From Plenodomus lindquistii (Eukaryota; Ascomycota; Dothideomycetes; Pleosporales; Leptosphaeriaceae): DNA of 64,000 nucleotides. Each line of letters begins with the position of its first letter. Within the stretch, counting starts at the first letter, position 1. Of this stretch, positions 9,629 to 18,123 are shown piece after piece. A program made the translations under genes and the position numbers. The notes under the pieces are model-generated. The model saw only the letters and a list, made by a program, of their open reading frames with translations, had not been told where the DNA came from and did no database searches. Location of the stretch: the NCBI GenBank assembly GCA_025504975.1, contig JANUWI010000019.1:62001-126000 (forward strand), in the 5' to 3' direction.

Positions 9629-9773
9629 TGTTAATATCATAGATGAAATAAAGTCTGCACCACCTTATAAACTATTTTACGTTCACGCTGTAGGTGGTTC
9701 CAATAGTAGAAATAGTACTTTAGCTCCGTCTTTTATAGTACCTCTATCCTAGAGGGCTACCTAGGTACTTGAA

Positions 9774-11359
9774 CTACCAGCTGCTTACGGGCTGCAGATT
9801 CACTCGGAATCTATCGTATACCCGAGCAATTGTTCCCCATTTGGTTCCAACCCGTTTCTCGTCTGCTGCTTTAGTCATCTCAAACGTGCCCACAAGGGCA
9901 GCCAACATCATCTTAAACTCTGCTAACGCGAAGCCTGTACATGTTTCTCATTAGTTTCGACTTCATCATAACCCAAACATTAGTGACAAGCCTACCTTTT
10001 CCAATGCAACCCCTGGTGCCGGATGGAAAGGTGTGGAAGGCCAGAGCATCGGCGCCTCCATTGAAGGCTTCGTTGCCATGTAGCCATCGTTCCGGATCCA
10101 AATCTCTTGCATTCTCTCCCCAAAGCCTCTTCGAAGTACAGATCGTCCAGTTCGGGATTAGAAAGCTCGTGCCTTTCCGGATGGGAATGCCGTCGAGCAC
10201 CGTGTCTCCTACAGCCGTTCGCTTGGAGAATGGCGAAGGCCCATGGACCCGTAGACACTCTTTGCTGACGACGTCAATGTATGGCAGGTTCTTACCAAGT
10301 GTATACGCTGAGATTTCTTGTTCCGAGTCCAGAGGCGGCGGCTGTTTGTGGACTTCATCTCGTAGGCGTTGCTGAACATGGGGGTTCTCTGGCCTGGTTA
10401 GCGCGTAGAGCGCCCATTGTATTGCAGCCGTTGTCGGTTCATGCCCCGCCACCAGAAAAGTGCGCGCTTGGTTGACGAGCTCATCCGTCGAAAACTTGCC
10501 ATACTGAGACGCGACCGAGAGAATGCCATGGTGGGCGGCTTTGTTATCGTCGTCTTCTTGAATGCTCTGCGTCACTACCTCTTCAATGTATCTCTTCGCA
10601 TACGCAGAGCCTGCTCAAATCTCGCGCGTCCTCTTCAGCGGCAGCAGCTGGTTTGCCCACGTCGTGACCGAGATCGAGAGCAAGAATATCACGGTCGAGG
10701 TACTATCAAGCTCGAACATGACTTGGTAAGCACGGCTCTATTCGTCGGCCGGGTTCGCCAGGGAATTGAAATCGATGCCGAGCGCCGCAATGCCGATCAT
10801 GTCCAGAGCAGCTCTATCAACCCACGCAGTTATGTCCATGGCAATTTCTTGCTGGCCTTGCGAGGAATGTAAATCTTCTTGGATATAAGAACCCATTTCC
10901 CGGTCCTTAGAATAAAAGACAGGATACAGTTTTTGAACGTGTTTGACGGAGAATGCAGGGTTGAGTGCTTTGCGTTGTTGCTGCGAAGAGCGTCGATTTC
11001 GTCCATAGGTAAATGCACCAGCGTAGTTACATCTCTATTTTAACGATGGAGAGATGACACGCCTTGTGCTCTTCGCCATCCACGGTGACCAGGCCATCGC
11101 CGAGCAGGACTTTCATGAAAATCTGCACATAGGCAACTTTCCGAAAGTCATAGGCGTTGGTCTGCAAAATCTCTCTGATGACTTCTGGGCTTGTGATCAC
11201 CAGCACCTATCTATTGAGAAGGTCTAGAGCGCGGAGGATGCCTTCATTGGGCGTGTTGTCAAGATATTCGAGGACCCTGCTCCCGTTCTAGAGCGGCTCG
11301 AGCGTGATGTCCATACATAGTTTGTGCTGCCGTTTAATTGTCAGCTCAGTACCGTCCAT
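9774..11359 (-). pseudogene. Cytochrome P450 pseudogene with nonsense mutations
   Basis: Minus-strand P450 remnant. It still shows EVIREILQ, GEEHK joined to RKALNPAFS after intron 10981-11062 (a GC donor), the oxygen-binding I-helix AGHEPTT, the K-helix ExxR (KECLR), DPERW, and the heme loop FPSGTRGCIGKG. The final intron 9935-9995 is intact and joins the heme loop to FALAEFKMMLAAL. The frame ends at TAG 9774-9776. Four in-frame stops lie upstream, at 11288-11290, 11207-11209, 10738-10740 (TAG) and 10615-10617 (TGA). Each can be explained by a C-to-T change from CAG or CGA. The N-terminal membrane anchor is not recognisable, so the 5' limit is approximate. P450s often sit in metabolite clusters with UstYa-type genes, but this copy cannot make a full enzyme. 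Confidence 0.88.
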
Positions 11360-11653
11360 TCGTATAAATAAGCATCCGGCTTCTCCTGCCTTCTGTCCTT
11401 TTCAGAATACACACGTACTTTGGCTTGTGTGAGGATGACATAAGAGCTAAGGCAGAATGGCCGCAGTTAAAAAGCCAATAGCAGTCGTCTAAATGGCAAG
11501 CAGCTGCTAGTAGTAAGAACAAATAGAGCTTTCTCTTAACCTAGCTTCGTATGTAATATCTATAAGAATGTAATAATTAGTAGAATTATTATATAAAGGT
11601 TAGACAGCTTCTTTTTCTAAAGGCTTTAATAGATTTAGAAAAGTAGTATAATA
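11360..11653. other. Transition from genic to AT-rich DNA
   Basis: GC content drops within this stretch, by eye around 11450-11550. No gene or recognisable repeat end is seen apart from possible eroded P450 5' sequence. Confidence 0.5.
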
Positions 11654-12717
11654 TACCTTATAGGTAAGTTAGATACATAGGTAAGTTAGATACTTTACTA
11701 AAACTCTACTAAAATAACATATACCTACGTAATACCTCTATAATAATAGTAAATAAACCCCTCTAATAAATATTAGATATAGACTACTATATTAGCTTTT
11801 AAATAAAATATAATACTTTTTTTATAATATAATATAGCTATCTATAAAGATTTTAATACTATACTAAATAATTAATACACTAGAAAACTTTTAAAAAAAA
11901 ATTATATATTTAAGATAAAAAAGCTAGATAAAAATAAAAAAAAGTAATTATTTAGTATATATTTAAACTATTTTTATAAATTTTTTTTCTAAAGCTTTTA
12001 GCTATAATAAATATAGTAAATTTTTGATATAATAAATATAATCTAGACTATATTAGTATAAACTAGCCTAGTAAATTTATAAAGCGCTACTCTAAAGTTA
12101 AAGTAAAGTTTAATTATAAATATAACTATAAAAAAGTTTTTTATAAAAACTTTAGAGTTATTTAAATCTAGTTCTAGTTAGTAGCTAATATAAAAAAAAG
12201 TATAGTATTTAAAATAAAAATATATATAATTGTAATAAAATAAACTTTATAATAGGCTAGATATTAATAAGTGTAGTTATTATAGCTTTAAAGTATTAAA
12301 AATAACTAAAATTAGTCTAGTAAAATAACTAAAAGTAAATAATAGTTATATAGAGTATTAATTTAATAAAATAAGCTATTCTATTTTTTATTATCTTTAA
12401 AAATAGTTACTATTTTTTAGTTTAGTATAAAAAAAATAGTTTACTCTAGAACTAGATTATTATAGTCTCTAAAAATAGTTAAATAACTAATAAGCTTAAA
12501 TTTTAGTAATTAAAGTACTTTAATATTTATACTAAAGTATAGACTATTAAAAAGTACTAGCTATTTATTATTAATAGCTATAAAAGCTATAATTTACTTA
12601 AATTCTAGTAATACTATAAAAAAAAATTATTACTATATATATACCTCTCTATTTATTATACTTTCTATAGCTATTTAATATAGATTATTATATACTTTTA
12701 AAATTAATATATAGCTA
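11654..12717 (+). mobile_element. Fot1/Pogo-type DNA transposon, copy A, left part (RIP-mutated)
   Basis: It begins at a TA with the family's terminal inverted repeat (TACCTTATAGGTAAGTTAG, then the ACTAAAACTCTACTAAAA block), which matches the ends of copies C and E. The interior aligns by eye with the DDE transposase region of the other copies, but many codons are now stops. The copy is split by the Copia insertion and resumes at 19395. Confidence 0.82.
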
Positions 12718-12899
12718 TTTTGCACGTACACGGTACTCAGCCAACGCTGTATCCACCTGATCTCGGAATCTTCCGTGAAGCTCCCCTGCTTCTACCCACG
12801 TGATCCTACGTAGCAAGGGTATATATAGTACAATCTCTTCCTAGCTAGCAATACAATGATCTATCTCCCGATTATTCCTGAGCACCCATTTCTACAACA
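12718..12899 (+). repeat. 5' LTR of Copia element
   Basis: 182 bp ending CTACAACA. It is identical to the 3' LTR except at the second base: TT here, canonical TG at 19208. Ends read TGTTG...CAACA in the 3' copy, a 5-bp inverted repeat typical of the superfamily. Confidence 0.92.
12797..12828 (+). promoter_or_regulatory. LTR core promoter candidate: CACGTG and TATA box
   Basis: A palindromic CACGTG lies at 12797-12802 and TATATATA at about 12820-12827. This is a plausible RNA polymerase II core promoter that would start transcription in the rest of the LTR. The function is inferred from motifs only. Confidence 0.5.
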
Positions 12900-12979
12900 G
12901 TTATGAGCCCGGAAGCGCTTCTTTGTCCTTGATTTATCCTTCTATTTCTCAATAGAAGCGCTTTGAAACGGGTGCTCAG
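12878..12979 (+). other. Two-tier inverted repeat flanking the primer site
   Basis: Outer arms CTGAGCACCC (12878-12887, in the LTR) and GGGTGCTCAG (12970-12979) are exact inverse complements. Inner arms AAGCGCTTCT (12913-12922) and AGAAGCGCTT (12954-12963) are also exact. In RNA this would place the primer site in an internal loop between two 10-bp stems. Confidence 0.8.
12900..12912 (+). other. Primer binding site matching initiator tRNA anticodon arm
   Basis: Directly after the LTR, GTTATGAGCCCGG is complementary to the conserved GGGCUCAUAAC anticodon loop and stem of initiator tRNA-Met. This is the half-tRNA priming known for Drosophila copia, not the usual 3'-acceptor priming. Confidence 0.75.
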
Positions 12980-13026
12980 ACGCTCCAATCGTTACCAATA
13001 CCCCAATCTCAACAATCACTGCTGTG

Positions 13027-16000
13027 ATGGCTACCACGTATCTCCTCAACAGTCCAGCCGACTGGCCCAACTGGTTCCTGCAGTACCAGCTGCTCGCTAT
13101 GAATCAGGGCGTCTGGCAATACTGTGATCCCGATGAGGAGCTTGTCGCTGCTCCTCACGACGACCGACCCGATGAGCCAGACTCCCCAACCAAGGATGAT
13201 ATTGAGCTATTCAAAATTGAAGCAGCCCAGTATAAGATCCGCGAGAGCCAGTGGCTCATCAAAAGCAAGAAGCTTGAGGCCATGTGGAAGTGGATCAATA
13301 CTACGGTTGAGCCCAATCTCCTCCAACCGTATCTTCTCGATATCGTTGCAACTGAGACCGTTACTCCACAGGCTCTTGCAAAGGCACTCAAGGAAGGATT
13401 GGCTCCGGGCGAGGATAGCACGAAAAACCAGGTACGGGCTGAGTACCGAGCTCATCTGCGGAAGGCCCGCACTGCCAACAACGCGAGCCGCTGGCAGCAG
13501 GAGTGGACGCTCCTCTACAAGAAGGCTAGAGCGTACAAGCTAAATGAAGTGGAAGGGCAGATCGCCATCCATGACTATTTGGACGCTCTCACGCCAAAGC
13601 TCTCACCTGACTGGGCAAGATCCATGCACCGAAAGATCATTGAAGATGGGGTGCTAGGGCGCACCACTGGCACTTTGACGCTCGAGCAGATCGGCCGTGT
13701 CTACTCTGAGTTGCTCCACCAACATACACTGCGCACTGGAAACAGGGGAGAAGGGATCTTTCTCACTGTGGATACAGACAACAGTTTAACAGGAGCCTCA
13801 GGATCAGCCACGTGTCCCTGCAACAGAGATCACAAGTGGAGCCCGAAGGATTGCCACCAAGTAAGAGCTGCGCTCACCGACAAACCGTATAAGATGGGAG
13901 ATGAGAAGAAAAAGAAGCTATTGGCCCGTCTCAATGAGCCACAATTCAAATCTCTCAAGAAAGCGGTGAGGGCCAAGAGCTCCACTGATAAGCAGGACGG
14001 AAAAGCCGAAAGTGGAGAATCCGGGAGCTTCCCCGGAGCAATTCAGGCCGCTCTTATCGATCCACGACTAAGTGGACCCACAACAACACATGGGGCATAC
14101 AGCACCATGGATTTTGACGCTCACCCGCTGTCTGAGAGCACGATTTTGGACAACGGAGGCGCTCTCCACTTAGTCAATTCGGTTGATCGTCTCGAGCCAG
14201 GCACTTTCAAGAAGAGCAGAGGGATCTCCACAGTGGAAGCAGGCACTCAGTCCTTCCAGATCTCCGGAACAGGCACCCGAGTGATGAAAAACGTCCTCAC
14301 AGGAGCACGCGGAGAGCGTACGGAGGACTTGGTGCTGCTCAACGTGGCAGTGGTAGAAGGGTTCCATGTCAATATTGTGTCAGAAGCTCTACTCCAAAGC
14401 AAAGGAGCGTGGTATCTCGGACTAGACGCAACACTACGATACGGGAGTTACGAAAAGAGCGTTGTATTAGCCCAGTTGATGCGCAAGCAGAACTTGACTT
14501 TCATAGAATACAAGCCCATTACCGTCTACTCCTTGGCCATGAGCACAATCTCAGCTCCAACAAAGAGATCCTTCACCACCTACCCACGCTCTGACTCAGA
14601 GGAGCTTTGGCATGCCAGATCCGGCCACCTCGGCCCAGAGGCGCTCCGAGCACTTGTAAAGCACGCCAGAGGTGTGCGGATAAACGGCATCTCACGGAAG
14701 AAGTGTGAACACTGCGCTGTAACTCACGCTAGCCAAGTCATCTCACGAAGGCCCCGAGAACGGCCCGCTCGGCCGTATTGGAGAGTATCATGGGATCTCT
14801 TTGATATGCCACGGGGAAGCTCTGGGGAACAGTGGATACTTGTCATCAAGGATGATTACAGTAGCAAGCTGCACACCTATAGCCTCATGGGAAAGGGAGT
14901 AAAGGAGATTCTCAGTATCTTCAAAACGTTCTGGAGCATGATCCGCACCCAGTACAAGCTCGAGATCTGCGTTATCATGCAAGACAACGACGCAGCAACG
15001 CTCCCCTGGCGTGGATCATCAGATTTTGAGATATGGATGGAAAATATGGGTATCAAAAGCGAGAGCTCACCTCCGTACACCCATGAGCCAAACGGTGGGC
15101 CAGAAAGAGCAGGCAAAGAGATTGTAACAAAGCAAATCAAGATGAGGATCGCTGCTAACCTGCCTGAGGAGTTATGGCCTTATGTTGTTGAAGCAGCAAC
15201 GTGGCTACACAACATGAGCCCATCCCGAGCTCAGGATATGCGGTCCCCAAATGAGACGCTCTTTCAATGGTTTCGGGGGTGGTTCAAATGGTATCAACCG
15301 GCGCAGATTAAGCTTTGGACAGCTGATCTGCGGCCAGATTGGAGCGGCATTTACGCCTATGGCTGCAGAGCCTATCCTCTCAATAGAGATAGAGCAGCCG
15401 GGCGTCACAAACGGAGTTTCAAGGTAACTCCACGGGGCCATATTGGATATCTGGTGGGATACAGATCATCTAACATATACAAAATATGGATCCCTGAGCT
15501 CAACTCCGTCATCACCACACGTAACGTCACTTTCGATGAAGATCTCTTCTATAACCCTGAGGAGCCGGCTCCTCAGGCAACAGAAGAGCTACAACGAATA
15601 GTATCGGTGCTGGAAATAGAGGAGGACGAGCCTGAAGATCTTGATTGGCTTGATCAACTTCTTGAGGCTGCAAATGAGCCTGACAACACAGGAGTAGTGC
15701 TACATGAGTCGAACCCAGCTCATCAGCTGGGGGGTGGAGAGGATACAGCAGCAGCTAATGATCTGGATGGCCGACCTGATTATCAAGCACTGCAGGAGCC
15801 CCTCCCACCGTTGGTGGCACGCTCGGCCAGCGCGTCACAACGGATCAACGCGGACTCAAATGGCCCTTCTGGTTTGTACACCCCAGAGCCTACACCTGAC
15901 CCTATTAGGCCTGGCTATCATGGTAGCAGCCCACGGGACGAGCCTCATCCTGTAGGAGCGGGCCCGCTACCTGATATTGATGAGATCTCGGAAGACTCTT

Positions 16001-18012
16001 ATCACGATGTTGACGAAGCGCCTCATGAAGCGCCTGAAGCTCAACGACCAGCTGCCTCTCAGGCAACTGCTGCTCCTGTAGCACCGCCTGAAGCAGCACC
16101 CACAGCTGTACGACGAGTACGCCTACCTCCTCCGCGCTCTCCAACAACTAGAGACGGATCACCTGTTCGCAGGAGCAGGAGAGTCCGTGGGGAGGATCCT
16201 GATGCCCCGGCATCAGGGAGCAACACTGCTCCTGGAGCATACTTTGTATACGATCCTTCGAACAGGATTAATACAGGGGATCTCCTCCAGGACCTCTTGA
16301 GCAGAGCCTCCACTCGTGCTCACCAAGAACACGCCACCATTCACGCAGTGATTGGAGCGGCTATTCATGGGACCACCAGATCCCAAAACTCAAAAATTGG
16401 AAGGATCCACCGAGATGAGCTTCCAAAGCTCCCTACCAAATGGAAGGATCTCCATACACACTCTTTTGGACCATTGTTTTACCAAGCTTGCGACCGAGAG
16501 ATCAACACGCTCCGTTCCAAAGGCACCTGGAAGATTATAGAGCGCTCCGCAGCTCAAAAGCGGCCGCTCCCTCTCAAATGGGTATTCACTTACAAGCTTG
16601 ACAAAGACGGATATTTCCTGAAGTGTAAAGCCCGGATAGTAGTACGAGGTGATCTCCAGCTTGTTGACACGCTCCACTCAACGTACGCTGCAACGCTCGC
16701 GTCTCGCACCTTCCGGCTAGCCATAGCTATTGCAGCTCACCGAGACTTTGAGATAGACCAGTACGACGTTGTTGGAGCATTCCTAAATGCCTCCATGGAT
16801 CACCAAGACGACGTTGTTTGTGAGCTACCAGATGGCTACAAACTCGCAGGCAAGTGCGTACTACTGCTCCGAGCCTTGTACGGCCTCCGCGACTCACCAC
16901 TCCTGTGGTACCGGGAGCTCTCCGCAACCCTCAAACAGCTCGGCTTAATCGCCTCAAAAGAAGAACCGTGTCTCTTCTACACGCCTGATCGGAAGATCTA
17001 CTTGCTCTTCTACGTTGACGATATCCTGATCATGTATCACCGAAGTGATGTTACACAAGCTCACCAGGTGGTAACAACTCTTAAGGACAAATATCAGATA
17101 GAGGACAAGGGATCAATTGAGTGGTTTCTAGGGATACGAGTGATCAGGGATCGAGTGAAAAAGACGATCTCACTCGTCCATGACGAGTACATTGACAAGA
17201 TCTCGAAGAAGTTCAGTGTAGCAGACTCTGCCCACTTTCCTGACACGCCGCTCCCGAGCTCTGAGCTGGAAAAGAGCACCGGAGAAGCCACCAAACAGCA
17301 GATCAAGGAGTATCAGGAGATGATTGGATCTATCCTGTACACTGCTATAATGGTGCGCCCGGACGTCGCGTTTGCCGCCTCCAAACTCTCACAATATCTC
17401 ACCAACCCTGCCCCACAGCACTTCAAAGCTGCCCACCGGACGATCCTATATCTCTACCGAACGAGGTATCACGCAATACAGTACGGCCAGGGTGACTCAA
17501 AGCTCATGATATGCAGCGATGCTTCTTTTGCGGACGACGTTGAGACACGACGCTCATCCCAGGGCTATATTGTTATGCTCTATGGAGGAGTAATCATGTG
17601 GAAAGCAGCTCGTCAAGCAACTGTCACAACGTCAACAACTGAAGCTGAGCTACTATCTCTCGAGCACGTCGCCAAAGAGTCAATGGGGCTCCGAAGATTC
17701 CTCCAGGAGCTCCACGTACCCGTACCCGAGCCATACGAGATCTTCTGTGACAATCAACAAACAATCCGGCTTGTTGTGGGTGAGGGAGAACGTATCACCA
17801 CAAAGCTACGACACGTTGATATACAGAACATGTGGCTCAGGCAAGAATATGAAAAGGGATCCTTCACGATCAGCTACCTCCCCACAAACGAGATGCCAGC
17901 AGATGGGCTCACCAAAAATCTCCCCAAACAATCTTTCAATACTTTCAAGGATCATTTGAGGCTACAAGACACAAAAGCTGAGATCACGACATCACCAGAG
18001 CAAGATAAGTAA
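13027..18012 (+). CDS. Copia gag-pol polyprotein
   Basis: 1661 aa in one open frame. The ATG at 13027 is the first ATG in frame. A Gag region covers residues 1-260, followed by a reduced zinc-knuckle-like CPCNRDHKWSPKDC at about 263. The protease motif is DNGGALHL with the catalytic Asp at about 375. Next come an HHCC-type pre-integrase zinc region from about H529 (CEHC) and the integrase with catalytic D590, D653 and E693. A roughly 400-residue Pro/Glu-rich linker precedes the reverse transcriptase with YVDD at 1329-1332. RNase H follows with D1498, E1539 and D1575, and the chain ends in a tail with LTKNLPKQSF. The order PR-IN-RT-RNase H defines Ty1/Copia. There is no frameshift between gag and pol and no internal stop, so the protein could be functional. 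The protease Asp-Asn-Gly differs from the usual DSG or DTG. Confidence 0.95.
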   Translation: MATTYLLNSPADWPNWFLQYQLLAMNQGVWQYCDPDEELVAAPHDDRPDEPDSPTKDDIELFKIEAAQYKIRESQWLIKSKKLEAMWKWINTTVEPNLLQPYLLDIVATETVTPQALAKALKEGLAPGEDSTKNQVRAEYRAHLRKARTANNASRWQQEWTLLYKKARAYKLNEVEGQIAIHDYLDALTPKLSPDWARSMHRKIIEDGVLGRTTGTLTLEQIGRVYSELLHQHTLRTGNRGEGIFLTVDTDNSLTGASGSATCPCNRDHKWSPKDCHQVRAALTDKPYKMGDEKKKKLLARLNEPQFKSLKKAVRAKSSTDKQDGKAESGESGSFPGAIQAALIDPRLSGPTTTHGAYSTMDFDAHPLSESTILDNGGALHLVNSVDRLEPGTFKKSRGISTVEAGTQSFQISGTGTRVMKNVLTGARGERTEDLVLLNVAVVEGFHVNIVSEALLQSKGAWYLGLDATLRYGSYEKSVVLAQLMRKQNLTFIEYKPITVYSLAMSTISAPTKRSFTTYPRSDSEELWHARSGHLGPEALRALVKHARGVRINGISRKKCEHCAVTHASQVISRRPRERPARPYWRVSWDLFDMPRGSSGEQWILVIKDDYSSKLHTYSLMGKGVKEILSIFKTFWSMIRTQYKLEICVIMQDNDAATLPWRGSSDFEIWMENMGIKSESSPPYTHEPNGGPERAGKEIVTKQIKMRIAANLPEELWPYVVEAATWLHNMSPSRAQDMRSPNETLFQWFRGWFKWYQPAQIKLWTADLRPDWSGIYAYGCRAYPLNRDRAAGRHKRSFKVTPRGHIGYLVGYRSSNIYKIWIPELNSVITTRNVTFDEDLFYNPEEPAPQATEELQRIVSVLEIEEDEPEDLDWLDQLLEAANEPDNTGVVLHESNPAHQLGGGEDTAAANDLDGRPDYQALQEPLPPLVARSASASQRINADSNGPSGLYTPEPTPDPIRPGYHGSSPRDEPHPVGAGPLPDIDEISEDSYHDVDEAPHEAPEAQRPAASQATAAPVAPPEAAPTAVRRVRLPPPRSPTTRDGSPVRRSRRVRGEDPDAPASGSNTAPGAYFVYDPSNRINTGDLLQDLLSRASTRAHQEHATIHAVIGAAIHGTTRSQNSKIGRIHRDELPKLPTKWKDLHTHSFGPLFYQACDREINTLRSKGTWKIIERSAAQKRPLPLKWVFTYKLDKDGYFLKCKARIVVRGDLQLVDTLHSTYAATLASRTFRLAIAIAAHRDFEIDQYDVVGAFLNASMDHQDDVVCELPDGYKLAGKCVLLLRALYGLRDSPLLWYRELSATLKQLGLIASKEEPCLFYTPDRKIYLLFYVDDILIMYHRSDVTQAHQVVTTLKDKYQIEDKGSIEWFLGIRVIRDRVKKTISLVHDEYIDKISKKFSVADSAHFPDTPLPSSELEKSTGEATKQQIKEYQEMIGSILYTAIMVRPDVAFAASKLSQYLTNPAPQHFKAAHRTILYLYRTRYHAIQYGQGDSKLMICSDASFADDVETRRSSQGYIVMLYGGVIMWKAARQATVTTSTTEAELLSLEHVAKESMGLRRFLQELHVPVPEPYEIFCDNQQTIRLVVGEGERITTKLRHVDIQNMWLRQEYEKGSFTISYLPTNEMPADGLTKNLPKQSFNTFKDHLRLQDTKAEITTSPEQDK

Positions 18013-18123
18013 TTGTTTGATGATCCCCATTTGTATTTGTACAATATAATACATGGGCCGAAGCCCGTCCTTGAAGAATTTGTGGGCCACGCCCAGCAGC
18101 AGCGCCCGGGGGGGGAGCCAGAT
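18013..18123. other. Spacer between convergent pol and antisense gene ends
   Basis: 111 bp between the gag-pol stop and the antisense gene stop. It holds an AT-rich stretch (about 18013-18050) followed by a GC-rich stretch with an eight-G run near 18109. The two genes are convergent, so their transcripts could overlap here. Confidence 0.6.

Noticed and set aside
13024..13026. Start of the Copia polyprotein one codon upstream
   Set aside because: That codon is GTG. The adjacent ATG at 13027 is the eukaryotic start.
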